64,000 bases of DNA from Taenia hydatigena (Eukaryota > Platyhelminthes > Cestoda > Cyclophyllidea > Taeniidae), in the NCBI GenBank assembly GCA_036345935.2, contig JADWOT020000003.1, positions 11,940,524 to 12,004,523 of the forward strand, in the 5' to 3' direction. The notes under the pieces are model-generated. The model saw nothing but the letters and a program-made list of their open reading frames with translations, made no database searches and was not told the DNA's origin. Numbering within the stretch: the stretch's first letter is position 1; every line of letters begins with the position of its first letter. This document shows, piece after piece, positions 39,059 through 50,767 of the stretch. The translations under genes were made by a program, and so were the position numbers.

Positions 39059-40039
39059 TCCCTCTGTCCGGTGAATATATATATTCTATCCTTCCACTTT
39101 GCCTTCTTTTGCCTTAAGGGAGCCTCGGGACGCTACACTAGCAGCTCATTCCCTTCTGCCTGTTGGGTATGCCGATGTACTCGAATTCTGCTACTGTACT
39201 TTGCCTTTAAGAGGGTCTCGAAACGCTACGGTTGCTTTTACGTCAAACTCACATGAATGCGGTAAATGAAGAATAATAAAATTGTTGTTCACTTTAACCA
39301 TGTTTAAATTGCTTGCTTAAATCACGTTCCATTTTCCTTCGCAAAATACGAATCCGATTCTTAGCTACATAAACTGTTTCACTTTGCTTATTAAATATGG
39401 ACCTGTATTTATGCTTCATTCTCAACCATCTTAATAAGTGCAATTTGTTTGCATGAGTTAACTTCCCTATAAAGATTACGCCAAGTCGCCTTCGCAATTC
39501 GCATCTCGTCATTCAAAAGTCGCCCGGGCTTTTGTAGCCATTGGCCTTTTGCGAGCTTTCCCTGTGCATTCACCCCAATTGTAAGTCATGCACTTTATCC
39601 ATCAGAATGTTTTTGAGGTGTGCTTAATGAACTTTCCTTTGTTGTCGCTCATTGTTTGCTTATTTTGCGATTGAATTGTCGGCTTTTGAAATCGGATATT
39701 AGTTTTGAATGAAACGGCTTTACTATCTTTTTTTACGTGTCAAACATGGCTGTTTTCTTTGTGACTGCTAGGGAAGCATTTTTAACTGGAGATTTGCCCG
39801 AAATGTCTTCTTATCTTGCATGGAAACTAATTTGTAGCACCTTTTGTCCCTATTTATGGTGGGCAGCCGGAGGACCTCTATTTCTTTTGCAATAACGTTG
39901 ACTCGTGTCTATTTTAAAGCGATTGAAGAGTTCTAAATGAGTAAAATACGATTTTTAGCATTTCATGATTATTCAGCGTCCTAATTGGCGCCATATTTTC
40001 TTGTCGCTCTCCAAAAGAATCTCAGCAGCGTCTCCAAGG
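39059..40039. other. Upstream flank of the FPGS gene
   Basis: No other gene was recognised. The promoter and any 5' untranslated exon of the folylpolyglutamate synthase gene would lie here, but no TATA box or initiator could be assigned with confidence. Confidence 0.35.
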
Positions 40040-43000
40040 ATGGTCGAGCGAACCTATGAGGTACATTTGAGATGACTTATCTGGCACTTAAGGGTGCGTT
40101 AGAAGAGCTCAATCGACTGCTCAAATTGAAAAGGGACTTTTCACTTCCACCGCTTCATGTGAGAATGGATATGCAGAGGGCCTACCTTCGAGCCTCTGGG
40201 TGTACTGTAAATCATTGCATACTGCGTCTGTCTTATTTAATTTGAGTAGTTGGACGACCTAGACAACCTCAATATCGTGCACGTCGCGGGATCAAAGGGA
40301 AAGGGTTCCACATGTGCCTACATTGATAGCATGTTTCGCCATGAAGGCTACCGTACTGGCCTCATCACGTGAGACACAGTCTTTCTGCCCTTCGTTATAT
40401 GCACGGAGGGAGTCTCGACTTGCATGCTGCGCCTTTTAGGTCACCACATCTGATCAATGTGGAGGAGCGCATACGAGTTAACGGGAAGCCTGTTGGTAGA
40501 GACGTGTTTGCTGAGCACTTTTGGTTGCTTTATGACAAGTTCAATGAGAATGCGGTATGTGCGATTTAATCTATTGGGTTTTATGCGGATCGCTTCTGAG
40601 CATTGATGACTGGTGATTTAATGAGGCAGTCTGAAGTGCTCGTTGTGGTATAGGAGCGAAGTTATTTGATCGTATTTAAGACAGAATCCTATTTTGGCAC
40701 AAAGATCACATGTTAGTGATTTGCGTTGGAGCAGCAGCTGTCTCAGTTGGTTTTTCATTTGTAATTTTGGTCAGTGATACTTTTTATGACTTACCGCACA
40801 TCACAACTGGGTAAGGACATCAACTAGGTAGCAATTTAGTGCGTTTTATGTCGGGATTAGCATCCCACAGATATTCTTCAAGTGGGATGTTGTATCCAAC
40901 TTGAGACATTTGAGTTGCCTTCCGAAGTGTTCGCGATATATCGGTATCATGCTCTCTGTAGGAAATGTTTGAAGGATATCCGGAGCCGTCATTCCTATCG
41001 TTCATTCTTCACATGGCCTACAATATTTTCGTTTCAAAGAAGGTAGGCGCACTTGGATCTCTAATCTGTACTATGATTGCCTGAAGAAACACAATCCACA
41101 TCCCAAACAGTTTTAATGGTCAGGACGTTATTGCCTTTAACCCATACATGGATCGCGGAAACGTTTCTTTTTGTTTGGTAATGGTTTTGGACTGTTTACG
41201 CTGAAATTGCATCTTAACTTTAAGGCTCATTCATAGGTGCTTGATTGAGTGAAACGAAGTGCATTGATGGTCCACCTTTGCAACGATGTGGTCAAAGCTG
41301 CGTGTAGCATTGATGTTATACTTTGCCACAACACTGCTATTATCTCAAGAAGTAAAGAGCGTTTAATGGTCGGGTCTTATGCTTGTTTTATATTTCAGTG
41401 GAATTGAGAAGTGGTGTTCGTTTCTGTCGTGTTTTTGAATGATAGGTGGAAGTGGCAGTGGTGGAAGTCGGTTTGGGAGGTAGATACGACCAGACTAACG
41501 TTGTAAAGTAAGCATTCTTTTAAACCATTTTGTAATTTCGTGTAATATACTCTCTTACACTAGTGCGTAAATCTTGCATAATCATTATGCACCATCTCCT
41601 CGCAATCACCGCTATAGGTTGCTTATTTTGGAAACTACCGCAACTAATTGTCGATTGAAAGAAGGAGAATAGTGGTGCGTTTAGAAGTACCATTCTATCT
41701 TACAGTTCCGTTATCGTTAGCTAATAGCTGAAGCCGTGTTGAACCCACTCATCATATTTGTCAATGAGTATTCTTAGTAGTGGCTGAAAGTGCATCACCA
41801 TTCTGCAGAATGGGTCGGAGCGTGGGCTTTCAGCTGTGCTTCACATTTAGAAGTGGGCACATTGGTAGGAAAGACTATTACCTGACGAGGTGGGCCTTCC
41901 GATTATGACGCCAAGGTGTTGATGACGTAGCGACCTGAGACTTTGCTAAGGAGGAAGGAGGCCTCAAAACTCAAGCAGGACATACAACATTGGCATACGG
42001 AATGACTTTTAGGCATGGGTCGTGAGCAAGGCCACGCCGTGAATGTAAATCGGGTCCTTCACTGTTGTCGAGATTTCAACAGCAAACGTATCGCAGTAAA
42101 ACGTGTGACGACTGAAATATCGGCAAAAAAGCCTATGGCAACTGAAAAGTTGGTGTTGTTTATGCACAGTAAGTGACGAAGTATTCCTTACTTATAGTTA
42201 GGGAAGAGCCGTCTCGTGTGCGACAGTGATTATTTTGAATGTGATTGACGCTTAACGTTCAGTGGCGAGACAAGATGCATTGTATGTGTCTGCTTTCCGA
42301 AACGGGAGAGGCAGATATTTGTTTATCGTGCCTCTCACATTCACGTCTGTTGGCAGCGTGAGAATTCTTTTGTGAAAATGCTCTTTTTGTCTACTCAAGC
42401 AAATTAACCGTAAAAGTCAGCTCGCTTGGTTATTTAGGCTAGCCAAAAGCTAAATGACTATCGCTTCGAGTCATTGTCATTTTTTAAACTGGAATTCATA
42501 ATCGTTTAGTGTTAGTTGATATTCACAACACCAAATGGTCTCGTTGCGTCCCATTTCTAGATAGAAGAATTAATAGCTTTACTTAGCAGAGACAGTATTG
42601 GGATTTCTTTCTTTCCTTGCTCTCTTAGTTTTGCCGATTCACTGCCGATTGTGTACCATTGTAGTGGTATGGGACAAGCGTCTCATCCATCACCATCGTT
42701 CTACACGGTTCGCGCCTTTTTGGTAGATGAAGTGCCTCAAATTGTCCTGTTTGTGTACTCAGCTTTCGTTATTCTCGTTCTCGTCCATCCAAATATTTTG
42801 TTTCTTCGTGTTAAAATTGTCGTGCGGCGTTTTCTTGCTTTTAGATTGGAGCTTGAGAGGAGAGTTATGCCTTTTAAAAGCATGGCTCCCTATTTAGAAT
42901 TTAGCTGAGGCACGCACCTTAAAGGAGCGTTAATAATATTCACTACGAAAGAACTAGTTTGTAGTGTGCGAGTACGAAAAGATTGTTCATTACTGCTGTT

Positions 43001-46000
43001 TCAAATGGCTTTGAAGGAAAGCAAACGTGTTCTTTAAGTTCAAAACAGGGAGAAGTGCTGAAGTCGTCCGCCAGCTTCGCGTAAAGGTATTGCCTTGTTG
43101 AAAGTAGATGTGGCATTTCAAGAAGTATGCTGTGCTTACTTTTTCTGCAAGCTGTTGCTTACCTTGAGTGGGTGTGTCTTTTTGATTCAGTCAACCTCGC
43201 GTCACCGCGGTGAGTGCAATAGAATTGGAACACACTGACATTTTGGGCGATACAATCCAGAAGGTGGCGTGGAATAAGGCCGGCATTTTCAAGGTGAACA
43301 AGATTATTTTAATTTCCTGTAAAATTTTCCGCAACCTAACAAATGATTTGATGCTTTCAAGCGAGGCTTTTTTAAGCTTCTAATCGAGTAGACTTCTGTG
43401 TTAACATGCTGAGTGGAGCATTTAAGCAGTCACTAGATAGCTTCAGCTTTGGCGATGAGGTTGAACTATTCGAAGACAGTGTGCTTCACCTCGTCATTCT
43501 TCCACTTTGGTGCACACAATGGTGCAATACAGAAGAGTTGGGTGCTGCAAGTGAATGCAGTTCTTCAAAACAATGTACCAATCAACTGCAGCGTGATGTT
43601 CACAAGTGAGAACTTGTCCTAGTAACCGGTTGACGTTAAATTTTCAAAATATCCAATGTTCTTCAATGAGTAGGTTATGTTGGCGGCGTGTGCAATAGGG
43701 GCTGTCTTGTGCAACACTTCGTAATACGGTCAGTTCTTCCGCACACTGGGAAATTGACGATCGCAATCGTCGCAGTTGAGGTGGTCGTGGACCGATAAAC
43801 GTACGACCTCATCTAAAGTGTTAGTGCCATCCACATTATTAGTCATGCCTCCGAGTCTCATCAGCATATACGCTGTGCATGAACCCTTCCTTACCAGTAG
43901 GAATTGGTGAAAGTGTTGTTCATCTTCACATGCACTCAGCCCCAATGTTGGACGTTCTCTCGTTTGATGATATGTGGATGGGATGGATCTTCAACAAGCG
44001 GACTAGCTAATGCGAATGGTAACGTGACACTTGGTTTCCATGACTGCGTGTAGAATCGCTACGGTAGCACCATTTATAAGTTTGTTAGTCCAAGGCCCAG
44101 TAGCACCTCAATTCCCCTTTTAGCCTCGCTGTAGTGACAGCATTGGATTGGTTTTCTCTTTCGTTGTTTGTTTGTGACGGTGTTCACAGTCTTTATGTAG
44201 GCTGTTGGAAGCGTTAGTTGTGGGATTTCGGCTTCGGTGTGTTCTGTAGTTCCCTTTATGGAATCACGATGCAGCAGCCTACCTCAAAGCGTTACCAACC
44301 CAGGCGCTGAAATGGGATGTAGAACGTGTGCTAACGGGCCCAGAAGAGCACTTCTAGACGAGAGAGTATAGGTCCTAATATAGAAGCGTTTTAGGCGAAC
44401 AGTGACAATGGACGCTTTGGATGTCGATTATTGGTATGGCTGATGAGGAAGCGTCTAAAAATGGATAATATTTGCACAAAAAGCCTTGATGCCGTCTGTT
44501 CGACGAGGTAGGTTCATGCGAAGTGATGGTTGCATGAGGTGGTGGCTCATGTCTTTGGTGGGATACAACTAGATCACACCAAAGCCAAAATTGAGTCAAT
44601 TGCTCTTCGTCCACATAGTGTAACAACAAATGACTACATCACCAAACCACTGTTTAAGCTGTAGAATACCTCTTTCTAACTCTACGAGTCGTCACTGCGC
44701 CCATTTTTCGACGTTGTGGCACTACAGACTCATTCGCAGCCAGTTTGCACAAACAGACTCTGGTTAACTGGGCATCTACTGTCGAAATAGTTTGTAAGGC
44801 GTTGGCATGACTCTAGATGAATTTGTATGCTTGCGGGATAGGCAAATACCCTTTATTCTTGATAATCGAGTAAAGGTGGAAATTATGCTCTGCTTTGAGT
44901 GCGGAGTTGCAGCCGTTGTGGCCACAGACGAGCCGGAGGACGCGATGACGGTTTTCGTCGAGGAGGCTGAAGCAGTCGGGGTACGTGATGATGGGCTTCT
45001 TTTCCATATTGACCAACCCAGTCTACTATCGGCACATTTTGTGATTCACAGTGTCCCCTCTTTGTGGCGCCTCGATTCGTTGATGTTCAAGGTGGTCTGG
45101 GTGGTGATGACGCTGTGTTGGCGGATTGGCGACGTCTTGTGGCGAGCTTCGGGGGTGCGGTGGTTCACGAAAGGAATGTGTGTCTCGCGTTGGCTGCTGT
45201 CAGCCTATGGCATGGGCAACACAGCGCCGTCTCGTCATCTGTACCACACGACGCATCACTACGTCTGTCTATTTCCGATTCCGTGTTTTGTATACGGTTG
45301 CAAGGACACGCCGATACTTTTTTGAAAGCTTTGTTTATGATTAGTGAATTGTTGACTTAAGCACCTTGGCCCCGCCAATGGGGGAGACATTTTCTTATCG
45401 TAGTGAATTTACTTTATTCGTTACCTATGTCAAGATAAGGAGAGACGGCCCTAATGAAATGCTATTCATTCGGCATTCCATTGATGTTTGTGCAGAGCTG
45501 GCACCTGGTCCTTGATTTGATTACGTGAAACTTATGTCTCTATACTTAAAGTAGCGATGCGCACATTTGAGAGTCGTTGCATTTGTTGCGACATCGTCTT
45601 TAAATCAAGCTCCCGTGCATTAAGGTCATCGATTTTGTCAGTAAATTTGACGGGGCCTGCTAAGCCGCCGTGATTGTTTGATTCGTAAATTCTTTTAAAT
45701 GTCATCGTAAATGCTTCTTGCATTGCTTCTTTCTTAGGCTCAAGAGGTGTGCCAACGTTGGCTCTGTGTCCAACTAGGAAACAGATAGTCGGTAAATCGC
45801 TTATGCTCGCCAGTTTGCCCTCCCACTAATAGGTGCTGTTTTGCCTTTCAGAGTGATCATTAATGTAGTCCTCACTAGCCAATCCACCCAGTGTTAACTG
45901 TCTCATGTTGATTTCACTTTTGATGTAGCCAATTTAGTCTCAGTTTAAGGGTTCTATTTAGCTTTAAAAACAGTGGTTACTTATTAAAACTCGCATTGTT

Positions 46001-48319
46001 CGGTTTTGTAAGGTGTATATTGCAATTTTAAAGTGGTAGTTTGAAGGCACAGAAAGACTCTGGATGTGTACACATCAGGTGCCCCGATCTTAATCAACCT
46101 TGACATGCCTCAGTTTATAGAAATCATGGCATTCAAGTAGCACTGTAATGCGACCTCAGGTCTCTTGACTGGTTTCGTACGGGATGCACCAAATGAAAGG
46201 CAAAGACGAATAGATTGCGAAAATAAGAAGCTTAACGGCATTTGACGGCATGGGAGAATAAGAAGACGTCTGAGCTCTTATGGAACAAATTTTTTTGTAG
46301 ACGGGTCTAAGGGGCGAATGTGTTGCAGCATTTAACGCGCGAAATGAGCATGATTCAGTCCTTACTGCATAGAGGCCTTGCTGACCGGAAGAAATAAGAG
46401 CTAAATGCAGATATAATGGTGTTTTCAATTCAAGGAGTGCTTAGCAAACCGCTGTTGCTTTACTAAGGCGCTGAGGTAGAGGTAACAGCTCTCTTGTTCC
46501 TAAATTGCCATTTGTCTATGTGTTGAATGCCATGCTTACTTGGGCAGTTGTGGCAAGCCTTTTGGACTTCATTTTTACGGTTTCTGTCGTAATGAACTAC
46601 GCAACCCAGGCGTTCGTTTATTTTATATGCCCATAGCAAACACACTGTATTGTTCTTTCCCATTTGTATTCGGAGGAATTGCCTCAACTCATGTTGTTGG
46701 TCGGTTCCACGAGGTGCGGATGTCGGAGAGGTTGACATTTTTTGTCGACTGTGCTCACACTGCTGAGAGCATTGAGGTAATTCTTCGCACGCTGTGTCTT
46801 GTGTATGTTACTTCCTCATACAAAATTTGTCATCAAGCACTTATTCACTGGATGTGGAGGAATGAAGGTGGTACGGTCAGGTGGTAGCATTATTAAAACA
46901 ATGCCCACTTTTGGGCCTTGGTATCCAACTGTTGAGTAGGCCGCTTTGAAGGTGGTCAAATGAGGTCACTGCACCGCTTAAATGAGTCGGGTGGTGATGA
47001 GATGTGCCGAACGTCCCTACATTCTCGTTTGGGTCTTTTCTTGCACCTACGAACGTTAATTATCCATTTATACAATTTTAATGCTTGAAGAGCTTACCTG
47101 TCTTGCAACGTTTCTCGGAGTGCACATTGAACCCCTTGATATCTTGCATGGAAAGCGTTAAATTCAATGGAACTCAGGTGGTTTAACCTTGTTGTTGTAC
47201 TTTAGCACTGCTCGAAATGGTTCCAAACTGTCAGTCCGGCCTCGTCTTCTGATGCAGGGTAATTTGGCGTTGCGTTGAATCACCGTTTGACCTGTCATTG
47301 TGCTTTTAGGCACCGAGCTTTGCGTATTTTACTCTTCACTGTAACTGGAAATCGCAATCCGCTGGTCATGTTGAGACGACTGGAGGTGAGGTGTAAAGGG
47401 CGCAGTAAATGCTGACATGTCCCATTCACCACTTGCGTGCTTTGTTGAGAAAAGGTTTACTTGTGATCGGTGAGTAGCAGTGGTTTAAATTGTAGACGCT
47501 TCGCTTTGACGTTGTCTACTTCGCCGGCTTCATCGCGGGCAGTTTGGGTATGCTGACCATTTCTTCATAAGCAGCTGTGTAGTCCTTTTGACCATTTTGG
47601 ATTACAAGTGGTCTCTCAACAAACTCACAAGTAGAAGTAGTCTGTCTTTTGACTTGAAAAGAGTCTTAATTTCTAATTACGTCTGGATTTCTTTTCTTGT
47701 TTGAGATATTGCAACACTTTTGGGTAATCCAATAGTTACCCATTACAATCTGCAGATAATTTGGGTCCGTAGTAAGTATTTTATCAAGGAACCCACCGTT
47801 TCTTATTAGCTCCTGATACCGGGAGTTTAATTAGAAACAATTAACGCTTGAATTTCATCCGCAACCAGTCACATTTCTGTCAGTTCTTCAAAGGTCTTGC
47901 GTCGTTTAATGACCTTTGCGTCGCCATTGGATCGGCTGTTCGCACCAGTCCAGCAGCCAATTGGCCGACTTCTAGCCAATAGGCATCCAATAACTTTCAT
48001 TTCTCCTGTAGCCAGAATTGGGCCGAAGCTACCCTCTCCTTGTGATTGCAAGGCCGTATGGAAGGAGTTGGCATCTTCGACCCCGTCCTACGAGCTAGTG
48101 GGTGATGATTTAACCCAATTCCTCAGATCCCTTAAGATGTGGGACGGGATATCAGCGCTAACTCTCAATTTCGGCACTGTTCAAGCTCGTTGGATTCATG
48201 TGCTGGTGACGGGTAGTGCATACTTGGTGGGCGATGTGCTCTCGGTCAGTATCTCATTGTCTGTGCATATATTTAGTACACAATGCTGCTTTGGTAGGCT
48301 CAAAGGCCAAGTTCTGTGA
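40040..48319 (+). CDS. FPGS: Folylpolyglutamate synthase, about 14 exons
   Basis: FPGS adds glutamates to folates with ATP, keeping them in the cytosol and mitochondria (EC 6.3.2.17). Exons placed by splice sites and phase: 40,040-40,060 (MVERTYE), 40,093-40,206, 40,250-40,368 (P-loop GSKGKGSTCAY), 40,440-40,554 (SPHLINVEERIRVNGK), 40,962-41,042, 41,446-41,507 (VEVGLGGRYDQTN), 43,191-43,293 (HTDILGDTIQKVAWNKAG), 44,900-44,980 (AAVVATDEPEDAM), 45,052 to about 45,240-45,345 (CPLFVAPRF, HERNVCLAL), about 46,676-46,776 (FFVDCAHTAESIE), 47,206-47,258, 47,310-47,385 (LLFTVTGNRNP), 47,496-47,547 and about 47,949-48,319 (HVLVTGSAYLVGDVL). These encode roughly 500 residues, the usual size. Introns of 32 and 43 bases sit beside ones of 1.6 kb. 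The end of exon 9, the start of the 46.7-kb exon and the start and end of the last exon are uncertain. Two family motifs diverge: DGAHT reads DCAHT, and the expected WPGR before it reads VVGR. The gene is probably functional, with a small chance of early decay. Confidence 0.88.
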
Positions 48320-50324
48320 CATCTCCTTCTGAATCTTCATTTTTGGCCATTGCTGTGGAAGCTGGAGTAATTGGTGGATTAGCTGTGCATGCATGCCTTT
48401 GCGCACATTAGCTTTCGCGTAGAACAACAGGGCTTGTTCCGTACGGCTATTTGTGTAGGCGATGGCCTCAATAGCGGGAATGTCATTCTTGAAAGGGGTA
48501 CGATGGCATGAAACACCTGAGCTGGGGAAAAAGGGGATAAAACATTTTAGTTAGGGTGAGGCAGTGAACTGTTAAGAGGATGACGGCCTTTGACAAATGG
48601 TTTCTTAACGTTGTGCCATACTAATAAACCATGTCGTTAGGTGTAAGAAAAGTATTGCTGTCGCTGGCGGACATAATGGCAAAGAAAGATTGGTGGTATT
48701 TGAAGCAAAATAATGCGGACTTTTTGAAACATTAGCTTATATTACGAAATAAGCACTCTGGATCTACGGGAAGGAACTGAACTTGGATATCTTTACCCGT
48801 TACTTGTTGACATTGGTAAGTAATTACCATTATGAAAGACGACTGATTGAAATAGAAGGCCAATGGGAGAGGTTGTTCATGGCACTACAGCTCGATGTGA
48901 GTGCGTTATTTCTGTTAGGCTATTGAAATTGCGTCCAAAGCCTTTTGGAATATATGGAAGTGATCTGTTGTTTTTAAGCGTTTCAGTTCGTTTTAGTACT
49001 TCTCATACTTAGTCGAATTACCTGCCATGGACGGCAATATTTGAACGACTCTGCCCATATCCATGTGTTTAAGGCGACGTTTTCAAATATTTTAGGCGCT
49101 TCGCCCGGAATATTCAATCACTTGGACCTAGACTGACCCTATACATGCCAAACCGGAATCATTTGTGTGGAAGTTTTGTTAAGACTTTTGATAATACAAA
49201 CCTCATTCCAAAATAACATCACACGGTTTCACTGAACTTGGGAAAAGAACGCTAGTGGGTTTAAGAGTGTGCTTCTACTGCTAAACGAGGTTGGTTTTTT
49301 TTCCTGGAGAATAACCGTGGGTGGAATCGGAGACCATAGGAGGGAAGGTAGATTAAAGGGCTGATTCGACTCGGGAGTGTAGATGCTGTACGTTACACAG
49401 TTCCAGTAGTACTACGCGTTGGCAAAATGAAGCAATGCGAGACTTCTTTGTGCTTCAGCATTCGTTAGAGTTCCGTGTTTTCATTCTCATTTGATGGGTA
49501 TTGGCATGCAGTCAATTGCACTCGTATGAGCCCAGATGACGATGTTCCCTGCATGACTCCCACTTTTCGGTTGTATATCGTCATACACAATCAGACATTC
49601 TGCCATTTAGTGGATAATTTGTTTAGCATATATAGAAATGGTTCAGTTTTGCATGCATTGGAGTGCGCAGAAAGGCAATCATTCGAGAGGATGCATGCGG
49701 ATTGATGAGTGAGGTAGAGGGAGGGAGGGTGGGAGTGAGGAGAAAAATGACTGACTGACTTATACCGTTTTTTATGCGAGTGAAGGGAATAAACTATGCA
49801 GTAATCCTTCTGCAAAACACCCAACGCAGTGATACCGTGATATAGTGGCTCCATCCCAACAATACTGGCCTTCAGCTAATTTGTCAATCCCTATCGATGT
49901 AGTATTTTGTTTGAGAAAAAATGAGTATGCACATTTGTAAATACGCGCATGTGGAAATAGAAAGAAACTTGAGTAGATTGCCGTGTGAATGGAACGAAAG
50001 TGGAATGGTGATGGAGAACTACTTGTAGATGCGGGCACAGAAGCCTCGTGCTGTCCGACCCAACCTCGATGTTAGCGATTTGTGCGATGTGGTAAGCACT
50101 GCTACTAATTTGATATTAGTAGAAGGTTTGTGATCGCCAACAATCCTAAAAGACAATAACGGTGATTAAATTTTATTTTATTCTGAAAGAAAATAGACAA
50201 AACACGTTTTAGGAAATAAAGTACGTAAATGAGATGAGGATGTGATTGAACGGGAAGTGGTCAGAAAGCAAATGGTCAGCTTTGAAGGAGAAGAACAGCC
50301 AACAGGGAAGGCTAGAAATACTGA
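48320..50324. other. No gene seen
   Basis: The stretch between the FPGS end and the cathepsin relic has only short frames. The longest, 49,475-49,705 (+), has no recognisable domain. A final FPGS exon could lie here if the GTCAGT at 48,246 is a donor. Confidence 0.4.
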
Positions 50325-50767
50325 TTAATATTTTTTAACTAGACTAAAGAATTCATCGTTAGCCATTGTGGTGATTTCACACAGGTTTCGTTTGTCTGCC
50401 GCCATCAAGATGTAGTCCTCTTGTCCCCATCGCTTGTCCCAAATATTCTTCACGATCCAACACTTATGTCAAGTCTTATCAGCGTCATAACCAACCACCA
50501 CTACGCTGTGATCCAGTTCATCTTCTGAGCAGGTGGAGTCTTGGAAGATGCTGTCCCTGCAAACCAAAGGAGGTATTGAGTAAACTACTTTAGGCTGTTG
50601 CCTTACTTGTAGAAAATGAAACCCTGAGAGCTACCGCCAATGCCCACAGAGACAGGGCCTACTTTGGCGACGCTGATTTTTAATTGGTCCTTGCTCTTCT
50701 CTTGCGCTTTCTCGAACTTCGCCACCGCGGTTATTACCTCGGAGCGAACGAACTTACAACTTCCATC
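50325..50767 (-). pseudogene. Cathepsin L-type cysteine protease relic, last two exons
   Basis: Exon 50,767-50,607 (acceptor TGTGACAG, donor GTAAGG) encodes 53 codons from DGSCKFV through LKISVAKVGPVSVGIGG to FIFYK, the segment leading to the active-site His in papain-family (C1A) proteases. Exon 50,556-50,325 (acceptor TTTGCAG) joins in phase and encodes CSEDELDHSVVVVGYD, with the catalytic His, then KNIWDKRWGQEDYILM, with the catalytic Asn, and NLCEITTMA up to TAA. An in-frame TGA at 50,471-50,469 interrupts the reading between His and Asn. KNSWG has become KNIWD and the GYI glycine is Asp. No exon with the catalytic Cys (CGSCWAF-like) was found upstream to about 53.4 kb. It is therefore probably a pseudogene or the broken end of one. 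In flatworms such proteases act in digestion and host tissue. Confidence 0.75.

Noticed and set aside
44807..45325. 172-codon plus frame taken as a single gene
   Set aside because: It reads through FPGS exon 8 (44,900-44,980) into intron. The next FPGS exon (45,052 on) uses another frame with FPGS-like residues.
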